From Xanthostigma xanthostigma (Eukaryota > Arthropoda > Insecta > Raphidioptera > Raphidiidae): a stretch of 64,000 nucleotides of DNA. The number at the start of each line of letters is the position of its first letter. Position 1 is the first letter of the stretch. The notes beneath the pieces are model-generated. The model saw nothing but the letters and a program-made list of their open reading frames with translations, was not told where the DNA came from and searched no databases. Position numbers and translations under genes: made by a program. The stretch is taken from the NCBI GenBank assembly GCA_963575645.1, contig OY754467.1, forward strand, positions 22,651,001 to 22,715,000, given 5' to 3'. Shown one piece after another: positions 45,155 to 55,525 of the stretch.

Positions 45155-45806
45155 CAATTGGGCGACGGAACCATTCCAACTTCAAAAATGTTGACATTTG
45201 GTTATAATAAAGAAAATAAAATTTCCGATATCACGTGAGGTGACGCGGGTAATGGCTAGTATTCAATATGATATTAACTATTCGTTGCCATGGGTACCTA
45301 CATAATATGTTCCACGTCATGTAAAAATTAATCAAAGCATGCCTAACTAATTTATTTCTGACAGATCCATAAAACAAAAGAGCGGCTGATTTTTTTTTTA
45401 TTTTAAAATATTTCCGAAACTATAAAGCTTAGAAAAAAAAATTGTTAACAAAACTTTCTTGAAAAAATAAATAAAATAATAAGCCGTTATGAAAAGTATA
45501 CCATTATTATATAAAAAACACCGTGTTTGCGTATATCTATTCTGCGCATGCTCCGATTTTCCCCAAAAACAATAGGGCTCTTCATATTTGCATACCAAAC
45601 ATCCTCCTAAAACTTGGTTTCAATCCGCTCATCCGTTTAACCTGTATCTTGTTCACAGACAAACAGACTAACAGACGCATAGAGTTTTTCCAAAAATATG
45701 TTTTTTGGATTCGGGGGAGCTCAAAACGGAAAGATATTGTAAAATTTTTGTAAAGTGATTTTTGACCTAAACTAGTACCATTCTCCACTTGTGGGTTGGA
45801 ATGGTA
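45155..45806 (+). mobile_element. Repeat family C, copy 1
   Basis: It runs from TTCCAGCCAATTGGGCGACGG to CACTTGTGGGTTGGAATGGT. Near its ends it has the inverted pair ACCATTCCAAC / GTTGGAATGGT. Internally it carries one unit of the roughly 130-bp repeat (reversed CGCATGC word at 45545) and ACAATAGGGCTCTTCATATT, CAATCCGCTCATCCG and CAGACAAACAGACTAACAGACG. Other copies are at 52222-52745 (reversed) and 62450-63180 with 63712-63785, and a remnant is at 17700-17940. It shares modules with element L. Both frames at 45523-45788 follow the repeat and are non-coding. Confidence 0.75.
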
Positions 45807-46152
45807 AAATTAATTTCTGGCACATTCAACAAGTGAACCATAAGAATGTTAGTAGTTTAATGTAGGATTCAATTTTTTACATTTTTAACAAAATTCTCCT
45901 TAGTTTTTCTTGAGTAATTCTGATACAAACAGTCGAACAAACCACAATTCTGGAAATGCGTTTTCTCATCAAAAAAATATATATTAAAAAACTCCGTTAG
46001 AAAATTAAATTACAGAATTCTTGTTACTATTTTATATAATCAACATTAATTGAGAGACTCCCCTCAGTATAAAACTTTGTATCTTTACTTAGATAGTTCA
46101 ACGTCGTTCGCGGGCTAACAGCAGCAGAATGACTGCTGTGTGTTACACAGCG

Positions 46153-46545
46153 TCAATTGGAATGTTCAACCAATCTGTCAATGTTTAACAGACGGACTAG
46201 CGGTTCTGTTCGCCTCTGATTAGTGATAATTACGTAGTGTGTATCTAAAGCCAGCTCCTCACTATGTGGCATACTTGACGAACATCGGTCGTGTATGTGA
46301 AGTTTGTCATAATAGTGTGTATGGACTAAGTCAATAAATGGTTCACACATCAAAAAACATTGACAGAATGCAATCAATGACGTTTTTACCATTAGGGTAC
46401 GTGGGTTATAGTACCTGTGGTGAGAGTTGAAGCCAAGCATGTCATATGGAAGTGAACGCCTACTTGCCCGCAGACAGTGGCGTGTGGAATAAATCCGACA
46501 TATCCGTTTGTAGCGGTAGAATAAAAATAAACACTCGACGCACAT
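46153..46545 (-). CDS. Unidentified 130-codon open frame
   Basis: This is the longest non-repetitive frame in the window that is not LINE-derived. The protein begins MCVECLFLFYRYKRICRIYS, contains DMLGFNSHHRYYNPRTL, and ends RLLNIDRLVEHSN. The surrounding sequence (46080-46620) is GC-richer than average. I recognise no domain and no signal peptide or membrane segment. No splice sites or start context were decisive. It could be an exon, a fragment of a retroelement gag-like region or a chance frame in GC-richer DNA. It lies just upstream of a reversed SINE. Confidence 0.2.
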   Translation of the reverse strand: MCVECLFLFYRYKRICRIYSTRHCLRASRRSLPYDMLGFNSHHRYYNPRTLMVKTSLIAFCQCFLMCEPFIDLVHTHYYDKLHIHDRCSSSMPHSEELALDTHYVIITNQRRTEPLVRLLNIDRLVEHSN

Positions 46546-46796
46546 GGATCTCCGAAACAGCCAATAGCAAGCTAGAAGGCGAAGGGGCCCTGCATGGTCT
46601 AAGCCAGCCTTGAATGCAATAATAATAATGTGTTTAACGTCCGTTTCTCAGAAGACGCCATTCGCACCATTACTATTTTACATCTATTACACTTCCCGTT
46701 ATTTTCTACAATTTTCAACTTCAACTAATTAATAGCGATTGGCGAATGAAAGTTTCTTAGAACATTACGATAAGGAACCATCTCGATATTTATCTG

Positions 46797-46970
46797 GAAT
46801 TATTAAGGGAAGCCATGGAAAACCTTAATGAGATGACCGGTACAGGAATTACCGTTTCCCGGCGAGAGGCAGCAGGAAAAAGTACCAGCCACATCGCCTC
46901 CGCCGGGATTGGAGCCCGGTACCGAATGCGAGTCTAGTGCTCTCAACACTACGCTATGCAATAATGTGTA
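46797..46970 (-). mobile_element. tRNA-derived SINE
   Basis: On the minus strand a tRNA-like head begins near 46970 (ATAGCGTAGTGTTGAGAGC, an A-box-like part) and continues to a B-box-like GGGCTCCAATCCCGG (about 46900). A body follows: GGCGATGTGGCTGG, TACTTTTTCCTGCTG, GCCTCTCGCCGGGAAACGG and CCGGTCATCTCATTAAGG. The body recurs, diverged, at 20535-20640. Head plus shared body is the structure of a SINE. The partner LINE cannot be named because the tail is unclear. Confidence 0.7.
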
Positions 46971-47239
46971 ATAGAGAATAATAATCCTGTTCCATATACT
47001 ATGTGATGAACGTTCGACAAATAGAACTCGCGTATTTTTGTCTAAATTACTATTTAATAGTCGGTCTGAAGCTTTATTGAAATGGCGTGATCTAACAGCT
47101 TTATTGCGGTAGCAAATACTTGGAAAAATGTTTAATGTGAATAGTGAATTTTTTTATAGATTGTAACGTTTTACAACCTTAAGCCCTTTTGTCTTTGTTA
47201 ATTTGTGTAGTAAATAATATGTGAATATTAGAAGTAATT

Positions 47240-48830
47240 TAAAATTGCAAAAAAGGATATAATGAGTGCGAGCGAGAAAGGCGAAAAAGCCATGAGTCAA
47301 TAAAGAACAACACGATGTCTGCCTTCACATAGAGACGTATGGATGTTCCGACGTGATCAGCGGTCAGTGTGCGAGAGAGTGAACTATTGCGCAGAGCGGT
47401 GCGCTAGACGAGGAACCGTAGAGTGCACATTCTCTGTTGTGTCAAAACGGGTCTTAGACGACATGCACAAAACACTGTGTTGTGTGAGATTATTAGCGGA
47501 TGGATATTGAACGCGTAAACATCGGCCTTTTGTTGACGGATTTTGGTGTATTTAATATTGCGTTTCTGATTACTATTTTGTGGCGAATCTTCGTAGGCGT
47601 TTTGTGACTAGGTTTTAGTGGTTGTAAATTTCTAGTTTCGTTGGCGAGTTAGGGCATTCCTCCGTGAATCCTTTTTTAACACAGAAAATTTGGTTCCGCG
47701 CAGAGCGGTCCCAAATTTTAGGTTCCTTTCCACCTTTGATTGTTGTCACCATTATAGAAAATAGATCAACCGTGAATTAACAGGCCTGTTGGCACTCTGG
47801 ATATTAGTTTCGACCTTTCTGTTGTTTAGGATTAGCGTTGGTGTAGTTGTTGCGGATCAGGATTCATTCCTGGAATTTCTGTAATTATTTTGTTCTGAAA
47901 TTGTGAGTTGTCGTGAATTACGCCGCCACGTATCAGTTACGTCTTATTATTTACTGCGATCATTACATGTCGAATGCATTTATTATACGCCGATGCCCGC
48001 TAATCACTTAATGTTTTGATGCTTGACGATTAATGCGAGTCCTAGTTGTGTTATAAATTGGGTCTTAGGTTGGTGCGACACGCCGTCTCACCGTGTTGAA
48101 AGTTGATGCGTCAACTTTTATTTAATTTGAGTTCGACGGTAAATTGTTGCACGCGTCGATTATTGTAGATTTAAGTTTGCACTAAATTGGTTCAGTGCTG
48201 TTGAGTTGCATTTCGACAACCGTTACGAGTGGCTGTTTAGTCGCAATTAACTTATTTTTTTGTTGTGAATTTGGCTGTTTGTTTAATTGTTTTGGGCTGA
48301 ATTTGTTGGCGTTTGTTTTCTTTGTTGTTGTTATTGGTGACGATCCATTCTCCAGTGAGTGGATCGTTGTTGGTGTTGTTGTTTATTTTACGTTTGAAAA
48401 CGGTTTGGGGCGTAGATTTAGTTCCGTGTTGTCAGCGTGGCACGATTGTCTAGGAGTGGACTCCCTAGATACTCCTGCAGTGTGGCCCTTGTGTCCTGGC
48501 GCCCTTTTCACCTTTGGTCGGTGGGCCCACACTACTCTACTTATCATCGTCACGTGACAACACTAGTTAGTTGTTATTTGTGTCGTCTTAGGTTACCAAT
48601 TAAATTTATTTTAACCATTATTTATTTAATTCGTGTAAGTGGTCGGTGGTTGGATACTTACAGCCCTTCTGGCTTTTCCCATCAGGGTATTCTCATCTCT
48701 TACTGGCTTCGCCCACGCCCCTCGCGCCGCCTGAACTACGCTAGCCGCGGCTCCCCTCTCGTTGAGGCTACAAGATAAACGTGCACAGCAACTTAGGCTA
48801 TAATATGTACGTGGATAGTTATAAGGTACG
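47240..48830. other. GC-richer 1.5-kb island, identity unresolved
   Basis: Base composition is clearly less AT-rich than the rest of the window, with many CG dinucleotides and GTTG/TTGTTG words. Two overlapping plus-strand frames (48195-48557 and 48437-48778) and a minus frame (48626-48856) are open but have no recognised domain. GCGCAGAGCGGT occurs twice (about 47390 and 47698), so there is a partial internal repeat. Possibilities are an untranslated leader or promoter region of a gene outside the window, or a long terminal repeat or leader of a retroelement. I cannot decide between them. Confidence 0.35.
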
Positions 48831-48837
48831 TTATTAC

Positions 48838-48933
48838 TGTATTTGCCATAAGGCACTTACACTATTGGCGTCGGTCGGATGGCGGGACCTAGGGTTCGTA
48901 CCAAAATTTCTCGACGTTTCATAACCTTCTAAG
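48838..48933 (-). mobile_element. Repeat family A, 3'-end fragment
   Basis: The minus strand matches 6360-6475: CTTCTTAGAA, TATGAAACGTCGAGAAATTT, CCGCCATCCGACCGACGCC, GTGCCTTATGGCAAATA. The fragment stops where the foldback at 48941 begins. Confidence 0.8.
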
Positions 48934-48940
48934 AATTCAT

Positions 48941-50495
48941 ATTGGATTTATAATACCATAAGCAAAAAAGTTTACCTATTTAAAATTGCCGCAATTTTGA
49001 AAATCCATAAAGGAGGGGTGTCAATAAGGTTGGTTTTTTATCCACTTTATTTTTGAGCCAAAAAATTGTTTTTTTTTCTTTTTTAATATCCACTAACAAT
49101 AATAAGTCAATTTTACCCTTAACGAACCACTCCCAAGCCTCCCTAGCATCCATAAACTGGGGTTAAAGAGAATGATTTTACTATTGTTTCGTGCGCGGTG
49201 TATATAAATTCAAAAATATCTAAATTTGATCACCAGACTTGACCAGGATATCTTAGGGTTTTTGGGGTCGTTGACATCACATCAGGTTCAAGGTCGTTTG
49301 AAGGTCAAACTGTAAAAAAGTTGATACAGAAAATCAGATATACCTATCGGTTTTTGGGGTCGCTGATTTCGAATCTTTGGTCGATGACCTCCATCACATC
49401 AGGTTCAAGATCATTTGAAGGTCAAACTGTAGAAAAGCTGATAAAGAAATACAAGAAATCAAATATATAGATTTTTGGGGTTCCTGATTCCGTAACTTTA
49501 CTTCGGATGGTATAACATTAACAAGTTTACCTGTGGATTTGCAAATAAGGCAACGAGACTGTTTTACTGCTTCGATTGAAAGGCAATGTGATTTACTGAT
49601 CATCAGATACTGTTTCACTTGTAACATTTGACTCAACGTTGGCCAAGTTTCCCACCAATGAAGAGATACGGTCACATGATGACGACGCCTGCGGGTTCGC
49701 TTTCCCACCCTGACCAGTCAACGATTCTGGGGTTCCGAATATTAAGGTCTCATAAGTTCACTGCGACACACGATACATACTTTTCTGTCAGCGAATACAA
49801 TAAAGAATTTCAACAAATACTGTAAAAATGTCAAAAAAATCAAACGCAATACCTTTTAAAGGACGATTGCTGTCCCTTTGAATAGTTTACATAGAAATTA
49901 AGTAGCTCTCGAGAGAAAAAAGAAACATAAATGTAAAAAGAATATACTATACCAGAAGTAACGTCATTTTCATGGAAGTACCCTTAAAAAAATGGAAGAA
50001 TTCAAGGGATAAACTTTTCACTTTTTAGTATAAGAAATTACAAAGATCCGGAAACATTCAATTTCATTCATTATAGCTAGGTTCCGAAGTATAAACCTAA
50101 TTATCTCATTTTCTGTATTTCTTTATCAGATTTTTTACAGTTTGACCTTCAAATGACCGTGAACCTGATGTGATAGAGGGCAACGAACCTCAGATTCGGA
50201 ATCAGCGACCCCAAAAACCTTAAGATATCCTGGTCAAGTCTGGTAATCAGGTTTAGATGTTTTTGTATTTATATACACCGCGCACGAATAAACAGTAAAA
50301 TCATCCTCTTTAAACCCCCTTTAGGGATGCTAGGGAGGCTTAGGAGTGGTTCGTTTAGGGTAAAGTTGACTTAATAATGTTAGGTATATTAAAAAAGAAA
50401 AAAAATCATTTTTTTTACTCAAAAATAAAGTGGATCAAAAATTGCGGCAATTTTAAATGGGTAAAATTTTTAGTTGATGACATTATAAATCCAAT
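48941..50495. mobile_element. Large foldback element, 1.55 kb
   Basis: The left end ATTGGATTTATAAT and right end ATTATAAATCCAAT are inverted. The arms share, in mirror order, AAAATTGCCGCAATTTT, AAAGTGGATAAA/TTTATCCACTTT-like parts, CCTCCCTAGCATCC, GCGCGGTGTATATAAAT, GACCAGGATATCTTA, TTTTTGGGGTCGCTGA and CATCAGGTTCA. The arms total about 380-520 bp. The left arm has an extra tandem duplication of the part with TTTTTGGGGTCG and GAAGGTCAAACTGTA. The unpaired middle (about 49480-50100) is non-repetitive in this window and carries a 104-codon minus frame (49394-49708: HHVTVSLHWWETWPTL..., CLICKSTGKLVNVIPSEVK) that I do not recognise. Confidence 0.75.
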
Positions 50496-50893
50496 AAAAA
50501 AAGTTAATTCACTATAGCTGGGTTCGGAGGTATAAAGCTAATTGCACTGGACTAAAACGGCTTGATCGATTTTTAAAAATGTTCGAGTTTATTGCAATAA
50601 CTTTGAAATGTACTGGGAAGTTAACCAGATACATAGGTAATCAATTTTTTGCAAGTACCTCTTTTAAAATAACTGATTTTCAGTTCATAATAACTAATAA
50701 GTATATAATATGTTAAATGTATGACAGTTGAGATTTTAATTGGTTACGAAGACAACGCCTACTTTGCCGTCTCTCTTGCTCATATGCATTTAACAGGAGA
50801 CTATAAAGGCGTGAAAAGCAGCTATTTTATAATGGACTGTGCAAAAAATTATTTACACAATTCAACTGTCGACAATACATACCTACACATATT

Positions 50894-50922
50894 GCACATA
50901 CCGCTAAACTAGCGGTATGTGC
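50894..50922. other. Perfect 13-bp hairpin with a 3-nt loop
   Basis: GCACATACCGCTA, AAC, TAGCGGTATGTGC is a perfect stem in single-copy sequence, directly followed by TTTATTAT. The role is unknown; an RNA hairpin or a DNA cruciform is possible. Confidence 0.85.
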
Positions 50923-51129
50923 TTTATTATCGCTTTGTGCGTCAGAGCTGACTTTCGTTCATATAAGAAGTTATATCTAAGTTAATTTCACACGAAATCC
51001 ATTCAAATTGAAGCTTTTTGAAAAGAGGAGATTCTAATCTATAAAATAGAACCATTTTTAAATCAATTTGAGTTCATAAATACTATTAAAATTGTAATTG
51101 AAAATCACAAACAGCAGTTGTCGGTTGGT

Positions 51130-51173
51130 CTGTACGTATGTACGTACGTACGTACGTATGTACGTACGTACGT
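51130..51173. repeat. (ACGT)n microsatellite
   Basis: A tract of TACG/ACGT words with two TATG interruptions. It is self-complementary, so it can fold back on itself. The plus frame crossing it (YVRTYVRMYVRT) is an artefact. Confidence 0.9.
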
Positions 51174-51428
51174 CACGACTCTACAGATCGCAATTTTGGT
51201 CGGATTGCCTTGGGTTATATTTTATTCACTTTGTTTACTATCAGACCAGAACCCTATTTAAATTCACTAAAATGTGTTCAGTAGTTTAATTTTTATAAAC
51301 AGTTTTATTTTTTATTATTTTTGACAGCTATAATAGTTTAAAAACAATATAATTGCTGGTAAATATAGTGTAATCCATAAAACAAGTGCTACACTTGTAT
51401 ACCGTGATAACACCACTCCAGGTATTAG

Positions 51429-51501
51429 GCAGCCGTGGCGTAATGGTTATGCCGTTGGATCGCCGAGGGCAAGGTCCTGGGTTCGATTCCTTACGATATC
51501 A
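51429..51501 (+). other. tRNA-like sequence (SINE head or tRNA pseudogene)
   Basis: A-box TGGCGTAATGG and B-box GGTTCGATTCC are present with normal spacing. The D stem GCGT/ATGC pairs with one wobble. A seven-base anticodon loop ATCGCCG would give anticodon CGC. The anticodon stem, T stem (CTGGG/CCTTA) and acceptor stem (GCAGCCG versus CGATATC) do not pair well, so this is not a functional tRNA. A T-rich stretch follows, including a run of nine T that could terminate Pol III. Confidence 0.6.
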
Positions 51502-52079
51502 TTGAGTTTTTTCTTTTTTTTTTCTTTTTATTTTGTTTTATTTTATTCCACTTGATATTAATTATATATTATATTATGTATAGTTCTTAATTTTTTTTAT
51601 TTTTGCAAACTTAAAAAAAAATATTTTTTCAATTTTTAATTATTTATTTCTTAAAATTTTTAAATCTTTTTAAATTTATTAAAAGTATTTTTTAATTGTT
51701 ATTTTTTTATCATACAGTGGAAAACTTGCGGGATGTGCACTTTTGGTTTTGCCAACTATACATAGTACTTCTTTTCAAAAACTGTAGAAATACATACATA
51801 ATATATTCTATTCTAAAACTATTCTATTCTAATATAAGATTTTTATTTCAATTTTCGGATTTAAACAATAACTACGCTATATACTTAGTGGAAAGTTAAT
51901 TTAATTTTTGTAACTCTCTTTGACAAACATTATATTGTCGCATAAAATATATTGACCACGCACAAATCTTCGAGTTATCTCCAATTAGCAAAATAATGTT
52001 GTATACAGGGTGTATCACAGGAAACCGTATACATAGAGAAAAGTACACAGTACAAATTAGTTAAGATCAGAAATTGCTT

Positions 52080-52260
52080 TGCCCTCTATCCAGAGGTCGT
52101 TATCATGGTTTACGTAATGAAATTTATTCGAGATGATGGCACAATCTGGATGAACTTAAAGACAAAATCGCCGAAGTATGTTTTAATGTGACTCCTGTAA
52201 TGTTAGACAAAGGAGAAAAAGTTTTACCATTCCAACCCACAAGTAGGGAATGTTACTAGT
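52080..52260 (+). pseudogene. DDE transposase C-terminal remnant
   Basis: From 52140 the plus strand reads HNLDELKDKIAEVCFNVTP, VMLDK in one frame. The pattern (L/I)DELK..I...C..VTP..L is what insect mariner-like transposases show after the last catalytic aspartate. A stop lies in frame just upstream, and the upstream part continues only in other frames. The family C insertion begins near 52222. The catalytic domain is missing. The element is dead. Confidence 0.55.
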
Positions 52261-52745
52261 TTAGGTCAAAAATCACTTTTCAAAAATTTTACAATATTTT
52301 TCCGTTTTGAGGTCCCCCGAATCCAAAAAACATATTTTTGGAAAAACTCTGTGCGTCTGTTAGTCTGTTTGCTTGTGAACACGATACAAGTCCAATGGAT
52401 GAGCGGATTGAAACAAAATTTTGGGGGGATGTTAAGTATGCAAATATATAGTTTCGGAAATATTTGGAAAATAAAAAAAAATCAGCCGCTCTTTTGTTTT
52501 GATTGATCTGTCAGAAATAAACTAGTTCGGCGTGCTTTGATTAATTTTTACATGATGTGAAACATATTATGTAGGTAACCATGGCAACGAATAGCAAATA
52601 TCATGTTGAACACTAGCCATTACTCGCGTCACCTCACGCGATATCAGAAATTTTGATTTCTTTATTATAATCATATGTCAACATTTTTGAAGTTGGAATG
52701 GTCCCGTCGCCCAATTGGCTGGAATTTTTAAAACCGATTAAGCTA
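52222..52745 (-). mobile_element. Repeat family C, copy 2 (reversed, nested)
   Basis: It runs from ACCATTCCAACCCACAAGT to GGCTGGAATTTTT, the mirror image of 45155-45806. It lacks most of the roughly 130-bp unit, joining ATATGCAAATATATAG directly to TTTCGGAAATATTTGG. It lies inside the mariner-like element at 52001-53071. Confidence 0.75.
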
Positions 52746-53071
52746 CTGCTTAATCAAAATCGATGTTTACTTGAACTTTTGCTTTAATTTTGGATTTTAG
52801 TAGTTTGATTGGTTTAATTAGTAATTAAAAAAATATTTTCTAAATAAAAAATTGCTTCATTAATAAAAATAAATTCATTAATTAATACTGTAGAATTTAC
52901 TTTAACTGATTTTCTAATTAATTATTCATTATTAGCAATTATTGTTATAATGGTTAGTCAGCGTTATTATGGTACCCATTCTCATATTTGGCCAAAGTAA
53001 CCGTTGATCCTAACTAGTTTGCACAATGGAGTTTTCCTATGTACAGTTTTCTGTGATACATCCTGTATACA

Positions 53072-54359
53072 GAATATTTAATAATCATACAAAGAAGACT
53101 GCAGATTATAAAGAGTTAGTTCAGTAAAAGCTTCTTGTTAACAAATATTAATGATGTAAATTATTAAATTCACAGTACATTTGTTAAGCAGAAAGGCTAT
53201 TTTTCCCGTAAAGTGCGAATCGGTAAATCAGCATGCTGTAGAATGTATGCAATAATAATAGATGTGCTTGAAAGAATAACAGTGGTGTACGAAAATGCAA
53301 TTTTGTGTCATTAAAATTTGTTTTTGTTCCATAGAATGTTTGTTTCAGAAGTCTATTTGTGTCGATATAGATTTAAACCTATTATAAAAATATGATTTTA
53401 TTTGAATCAATAATGATAATAACAATATTAGCCGGAATGTAAATTACAAGATCTTCGGATAATAGAGAATGTGTCCAATAAGTCTGTTATTATGTTTTTA
53501 TTTGGCGCAATAAAGTCAACATTGAAACGAGACTTTTTCTGTCATTTCACTTTCGCGCGAATTTTTGCGAGGGTTTAATTTTGTATGCTGTCTAGACAAT
53601 AGAACATGCATTTCCACTAAAAAATGATTCGATTTTGATAAATGTTGGTACATTATTAATATATTACCCAAATTTAAAGTTTAGAGTACTTTTTAGCCAA
53701 TTACGTTCGATCACCAACTTGAAACAGTATCAAGAATCAAAATATTCGAAGTAGATAATGATAATTATTTAATGAATTTAAGGCAGTAATGAATAAAATA
53801 GACACGATATGTGATTATGCGCTGACTTTGCGGAAGATAATCGTGATCTTTACGTAGTCCGCGCCGCTGATCCGATGGAATGATCGTGTTCGATCCAGCA
53901 GCTGATAAAAGAATTTACGGCATAGAGGATTCTGGTTAAAACCGACAACAGCGTTGTGTTATGCTTGCGAACTGAGCCGTATTTCATGATGACAGATCCA
54001 ATATATATGACTGTCAAGCAGAATAATTTACTCTTATTAATCACATTTAAGTAATTACATACCGATATCACCCTATAATTCAATTACATACTTAAACATT
54101 TAATGTAGATTGCGTATCTTTCAAATAAATGTGAAATTATCACTGGACTTCGGATAATAGGATCTCGTATAGACTGCGCAGTATTTATCTCAGCAATATG
54201 TTGAAAGTTGCCTAATATTGTGTGGTAGAATTTAATCTCTCGTAAAAAAAAATTTCTCAACAAAACAATTGTCCTTTTGTTTTTGTTTTTTTTTTTTGAA
54301 GGAGGTTCAATGTTTTGTTTTTTAGTTTTTTTTATCCTGTATTGCTCAAATAGATTTTT
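53072..54359. other. Unresolved AT-rich DNA
   Basis: No gene or repeat is recognised. The minus frames at 53850-54083 and 54084-54368 are adjacent but lack any known domain. Confidence 0.4.
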
Positions 54360-54775
54360 AAAAAACAAAATTAAAAATTTTGAAAATTCCCACGACGAAT
54401 GTATATGTTGTAGGTATGTAATAGAAAAAGAATTTAATAAAATTCTAAAATCCGCGACTTAAAACAGGTAATTAACCAAAGCAATCCGTCGGGGACTGCC
54501 ATTCGCTGCCCTAAATTAAGAATAGCAGAATATAAATTAGACTACAGTTACTTACGTATCAAACTTGATTTCAATCAGCTACATACTCTAAAATTGCAGT
54601 ATTTTAGTTCATTTCCAGGCAGCGAATGGCAGCCTCCGACGGATTTGCTTTGGTTAGTGGTTACTTACCTGTTTTAAGTCGGGGGATTTGAGAATTTTGT
54701 TTAATTCTTCTTCTATTACAACATTTACATTCGTCGTGGGTTCTTCATAATTTTTAATTTTGTTTTTTTTAAGAC
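54360..54775. repeat. Foldback with arms of about 150 bp overlapping a possible exon
   Basis: The left arm (about 54361-54512: AAACAAAATTAAAAATTTT, CCCACGACGAATGTA, CTTAAAACAGGTAATTAACC, ACTGCCATTCGCTGCC) is the reverse complement, with differences, of the right arm (about 54615-54772). The two enclose about 100 bp. The right arm reads as coding sequence on the minus strand up to a splice donor, and the left arm looks like its decayed inverted duplicate (donor GTAATT in place of GTAAGT). Confidence 0.7.
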
Positions 54776-55069
54776 TTTTTAGAGATTTTGTAAAAGTGCT
54801 TTCAAATGGTCTGCGAGAGTGCTCATAATTGTGTTTTTAATAAAATAATGTTCAAGTGTATTGCTGTAAAAAGCCCTAGTAACGGACGATTGTTTTGTAT
54901 TAAATCTGTTCGTGCGGAGCACGTTTGTTATGGTTTTTGTGATTAATTTTTTGTGCAGTGCAGAGCCCCCTGGGGCGTTACCATCGTAATATCTGTCTAA
55001 GAACCATCGCAGATGAATTACAAACCCTTTACTGAAAACCGCATCTGAATTGATCAAACCGTTTTCCAT
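54669..55069 (-). pseudogene. Possible first coding exon, interrupted by one stop
   Basis: On the minus strand an ATG at 55069, directly preceded by an in-frame TAA, opens a 96-codon frame: MENGLINSDAVFSKGF, HLRWFLDRYYDG, TITNVLRTNRFNTKQSS, TLADHLKALLQNL. A TAA stop lies at 54779-54781. The same frame then stays open for 36 more codons (KNKIKNYEEPTTN, IEEELNKILKSPDLKQ) up to a consensus splice donor CAG|GTAAGT at 54669. Residue use is ordinary for a real protein. The family is unknown to me. It could be a transposon gene, because its last part is duplicated in the adjacent inverted arm. Whether the TAA is a mutation or the true end is open. Confidence 0.4.
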
Positions 55070-55525
55070 TTAAATGGCGACATTCGAGTGCACAAACAAA
55101 CAAACTAACGAACAAACAAACAATCTCTCAGGCTAAACGCACATACCTTCGTCGTACCGTCGTAGGTAAAAAAAAAGTCATGTAAATTTTTACTCTTGGA
55201 ATCTAAACTTAATACAAAAATGGCTGATTCTTAGAGCTGATTTAAAACGCACTATATGCAGCATTAGCGTTTGTATTGCATCCGAACGACACAAAATTAA
55301 ATATTAATTGCTTGCATCATCGACGAAAAGGATTAATAATAAGTCAGTGCCGTCGCTAGGGGTTGCGGTGGGCAAGATTCGCCACGGGTGGCACCCAATT
55401 CATAAGAAAAAAAAGATTGTGTATTTTACACTACACACTATATAAGTGTAACTTCTACGCAAAATTCACATTTATGATTGGAAAAAAGTCAGGAAATTAG
55501 ATCTGTTCTAATAATTTTCAACATA
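55070..55525. other. Unresolved DNA with a simple CAAA-rich tract
   Basis: 55095-55125 is an ACAAACAAACTAACGAACAA tract of the type often seen near transposon ends. Nothing else is recognisable. Confidence 0.4.

Larger units (their letters stand above)
52001..53071. mobile_element. Mariner-like inverted-repeat element containing a family C insertion
   Basis: The left end GTATACAGGGTGTATCACAG and the inverted right end GTATACAGGATGTATCACAG agree over more than 30 bp with a few mismatches. Flanking TA is consistent with Tc1/mariner-type insertion but cannot be separated from the repeat itself. The left part carries a scrap of transposase (see 52080-52260). A family C copy (52222-52745) fills the middle, so the original element is internally rearranged. 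Confidence 0.7.

Noticed and set aside
45523-45788. Overlapping frames on both strands as genes
   Set aside because: They lie in repeat family C, and the similar frames at 62918-63169 reflect repeat similarity without coding conservation.
48481-48510. TGGCGCC word near 48498 as a tRNA-Lys primer-binding site of an LTR element
   Set aside because: Only seven bases match and the following bases do not; no LTR pair or gag/pol was found.
51429-51501. Functional tRNA gene with anticodon CGC
   Set aside because: Promoter boxes are good, but the acceptor, anticodon and T stems do not pair; reported instead as a tRNA-like SINE head or pseudogene.
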